Shown here: positions 63,349 through 64,000 of the stretch, piece after piece
Layout: every line of letters starts with the position of its first letter
Position numbering within the stretch: position 1 is the first letter of the stretch
Assembly: GCA_037143335.1 (NCBI GenBank)
Contig: JBAWZA010000004.1
Location: forward strand, 62,001-126,000
Length of the DNA stretch: 64,000 nt
Reading direction: 5' to 3'
Source of the DNA: PALSA-1296 sp037143335
GTDB taxonomy: Bacteria > Bacteroidota > Ignavibacteria > Palsa-1295
The notes under the pieces: generated by a model
Seen by the model: the letters and a program-made list of their open reading frames with translations, nothing else
Databases searched by the model: none
What the model was told of the DNA's origin: nothing
Translations under genes and position numbers: made by a program

Positions 63349-63570
63349 ATGGAAGAACTGATCATCGAACCAATCGAATTGCCGAAAGCTCCAATAGATT
63401 TTCATCCAGAGTTTACTACTAAGGATGGGAAGGACTACGTTATTTTACCGAAAGAAGAATTTCTTCTTGCTCTGAGGCATCTTGAAGATTATGAAGACCA
63501 CTACGCCATCGAGGAAGCAAGAAGAGAGAATGCGAATAAGCCCTCTATTTCGCATGAAGAATTTAGATAA
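63349..63570 (+). CDS. Small acidic protein, antitoxin-like
   Basis: 73 residues. ATG at 63349 with GGGAG 10 nt upstream. The middle 'YVILPKEEFLLALRHLEDYED' looks like the Phd/YefM antitoxin pattern 'VVLpkeEfe.L...LEDled', and the protein ends 'ISHEEFR' as antitoxins often do. No toxin ORF of the same strand follows in the next 200 bp, so it is an orphan antitoxin candidate or an unrelated small regulator. Confidence 0.5.
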   Translation: MEELIIEPIELPKAPIDFHPEFTTKDGKDYVILPKEEFLLALRHLEDYEDHYAIEEARRENANKPSISHEEFR

Positions 63571-63788
63571 GAATTAGGCTTTGAATAGGCGCTGAAAATA
63601 ATCCCCCAACCCCCCAATCCCCATCCCTTGCGCACCGCACTGCTTCAACTGCGCCAGCGAAAGCGACTGGCTCTCTCTGAATTTCTCGTTCAGCTCGCAG
63701 GCAGTTGTCTTGGCAGTCTTACCTCCCCAGTGAACTAAAGTGGGTGGGGAGAAAGTTGAAGAATATATTTTCATTTCATTGTAGCGCT

Positions 63789-64000
63789 ATGAATATACTC
63801 ATCCGGAGCCGATTGGGGAATGTTGCTCTTCTCTTGCTTTGCTATTTTTCTTTTACCGGCGAAGCATGTAAGAAAGAAGCAGTTGATGTTATTGCCTGCA
63901 GTGATGCGATCAGTATTACACGGACAAAGTTGCTCCTGCCCAACGATGCGGATATAACATTGAAAACACCAGCGGCCAGTAGCGGCTCCGACTGCCCTAC
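63789..64000 (+). CDS. N-terminal part of an exported protein (3' truncated by window end)
   Basis: ATG at 63789, open for 70 codons to the window edge with no stop. Begins with an Arg-rich N-terminus then a hydrophobic core (NVALLLLCYFSF) and a cysteine near residue 27 that does not make a perfect lipobox; this is an export signal. The rest has Cys and Ser/Thr/Asp but nothing to classify. Confidence 0.6.
   Translation, partial: MNILIRSRLGNVALLLLCYFSFTGEACKKEAVDVIACSDAISITRTKLLLPNDADITLKTPAASSGSDCP

Noticed and set aside
63574..63774. 66-codon minus-strand open frame beside the antitoxin-like gene
   Set aside because: Proline- and glycine-biased in a C-rich stretch, no domain; could be a degraded gene but I cannot support it.
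1..64000. CRISPR array or IS element
   Set aside because: No regularly spaced direct repeats and no transposase-like ORF in either strand by reading.

Overview
The window looks like a chromosomal contig from an uncultured-type member of the Bacteroidota/Chlorobiota side of the FCB superphylum, of the Kapabacteria or Ignavibacteria kind. I infer this from features seen directly. Two or three large secreted proteins end in type IX secretion (Por/T9SS) type A sorting domains and carry YCF48/sialidase-like or choice-of-anchor-D-like repeats. There is a 76-residue DUF2795 protein typical of this lineage, SecD and SecF are separate, Shine-Dalgarno sequences are weak, and TTG/GTG starts are frequent. 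No phage, IS element, CRISPR array or rRNA was seen. One tRNA (Phe) is present. The taxonomic placement is inference.

Layout. 1-10.4 kb: three T9SS cargo genes, an envelope block (DUF4149 membrane protein, DUF1207-like outer-membrane protein, processive-type GT2 glycosyltransferase), an acylpyruvase-like FAH enzyme and NAD kinase. 10.6-12.8 kb: a compact uronate-type operon (KduD-like SDR, IolB/KduI-like isomerase, RraA-like aldolase). 12.9-18.7 kb: secD-secF-STAS-purA-hldD. 18.8-25.6 kb: two peptide ABC permeases, DUF2795, a BamA/TamA-type barrel and a GT-C-like membrane glycosyltransferase. 25.6-30.1 kb: transporter, HAD phosphatase, prolyl aminopeptidase, orphan E1-alpha, PfkB kinase. 30.2-34 kb: arsC-aquaporin, then a split AtuA pair and a lipoprotein. 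34-41.6 kb: aspartokinase, peptide-binding lipoprotein, tRNA-Phe, a tripeptidyl-peptidase-II-like subtilase and an Nramp-related transporter.

41.8-48.5 kb is the most unusual part. A cyclic-nucleotide-binding-domain histidine kinase sits 2 bp upstream of a response regulator fused to a thioredoxin-reductase-like flavoprotein that lacks the CxxC. Next come two tandem TIR - TolB-like - TPR proteins whose similarity is patchy, near identical at both ends of a diverged TIR core. 48.7-57 kb: PTS enzyme I, a dTDP-sugar operon (rmlA-rmlB-rmlD-like, no rmlC) and a divergent glycosyltransferase/methyltransferase cluster, together suggesting surface polysaccharide synthesis. 57.2-60.7 kb: B12-dependent ribonucleotide reductase. 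60.8-64 kb: an accessory-looking tail with a small ORF, a DUF2971 protein convergently overlapping a membrane-anchored Mrr-like nuclease, an antitoxin-like small protein and a truncated exported protein.

How the genes relate: the rml and glycosyltransferase genes, hldD, BamA, SecDF and the T9SS cargo all serve the cell envelope and secretion. The two ABC permeases (18.8 kb), the substrate-binding lipoprotein (35.4 kb), prolyl aminopeptidase and the TPP-II-like protease suggest peptide scavenging. TIR-TPR, DUF2971 and the Mrr-like nuclease are the defence candidates, but none is a proven system.
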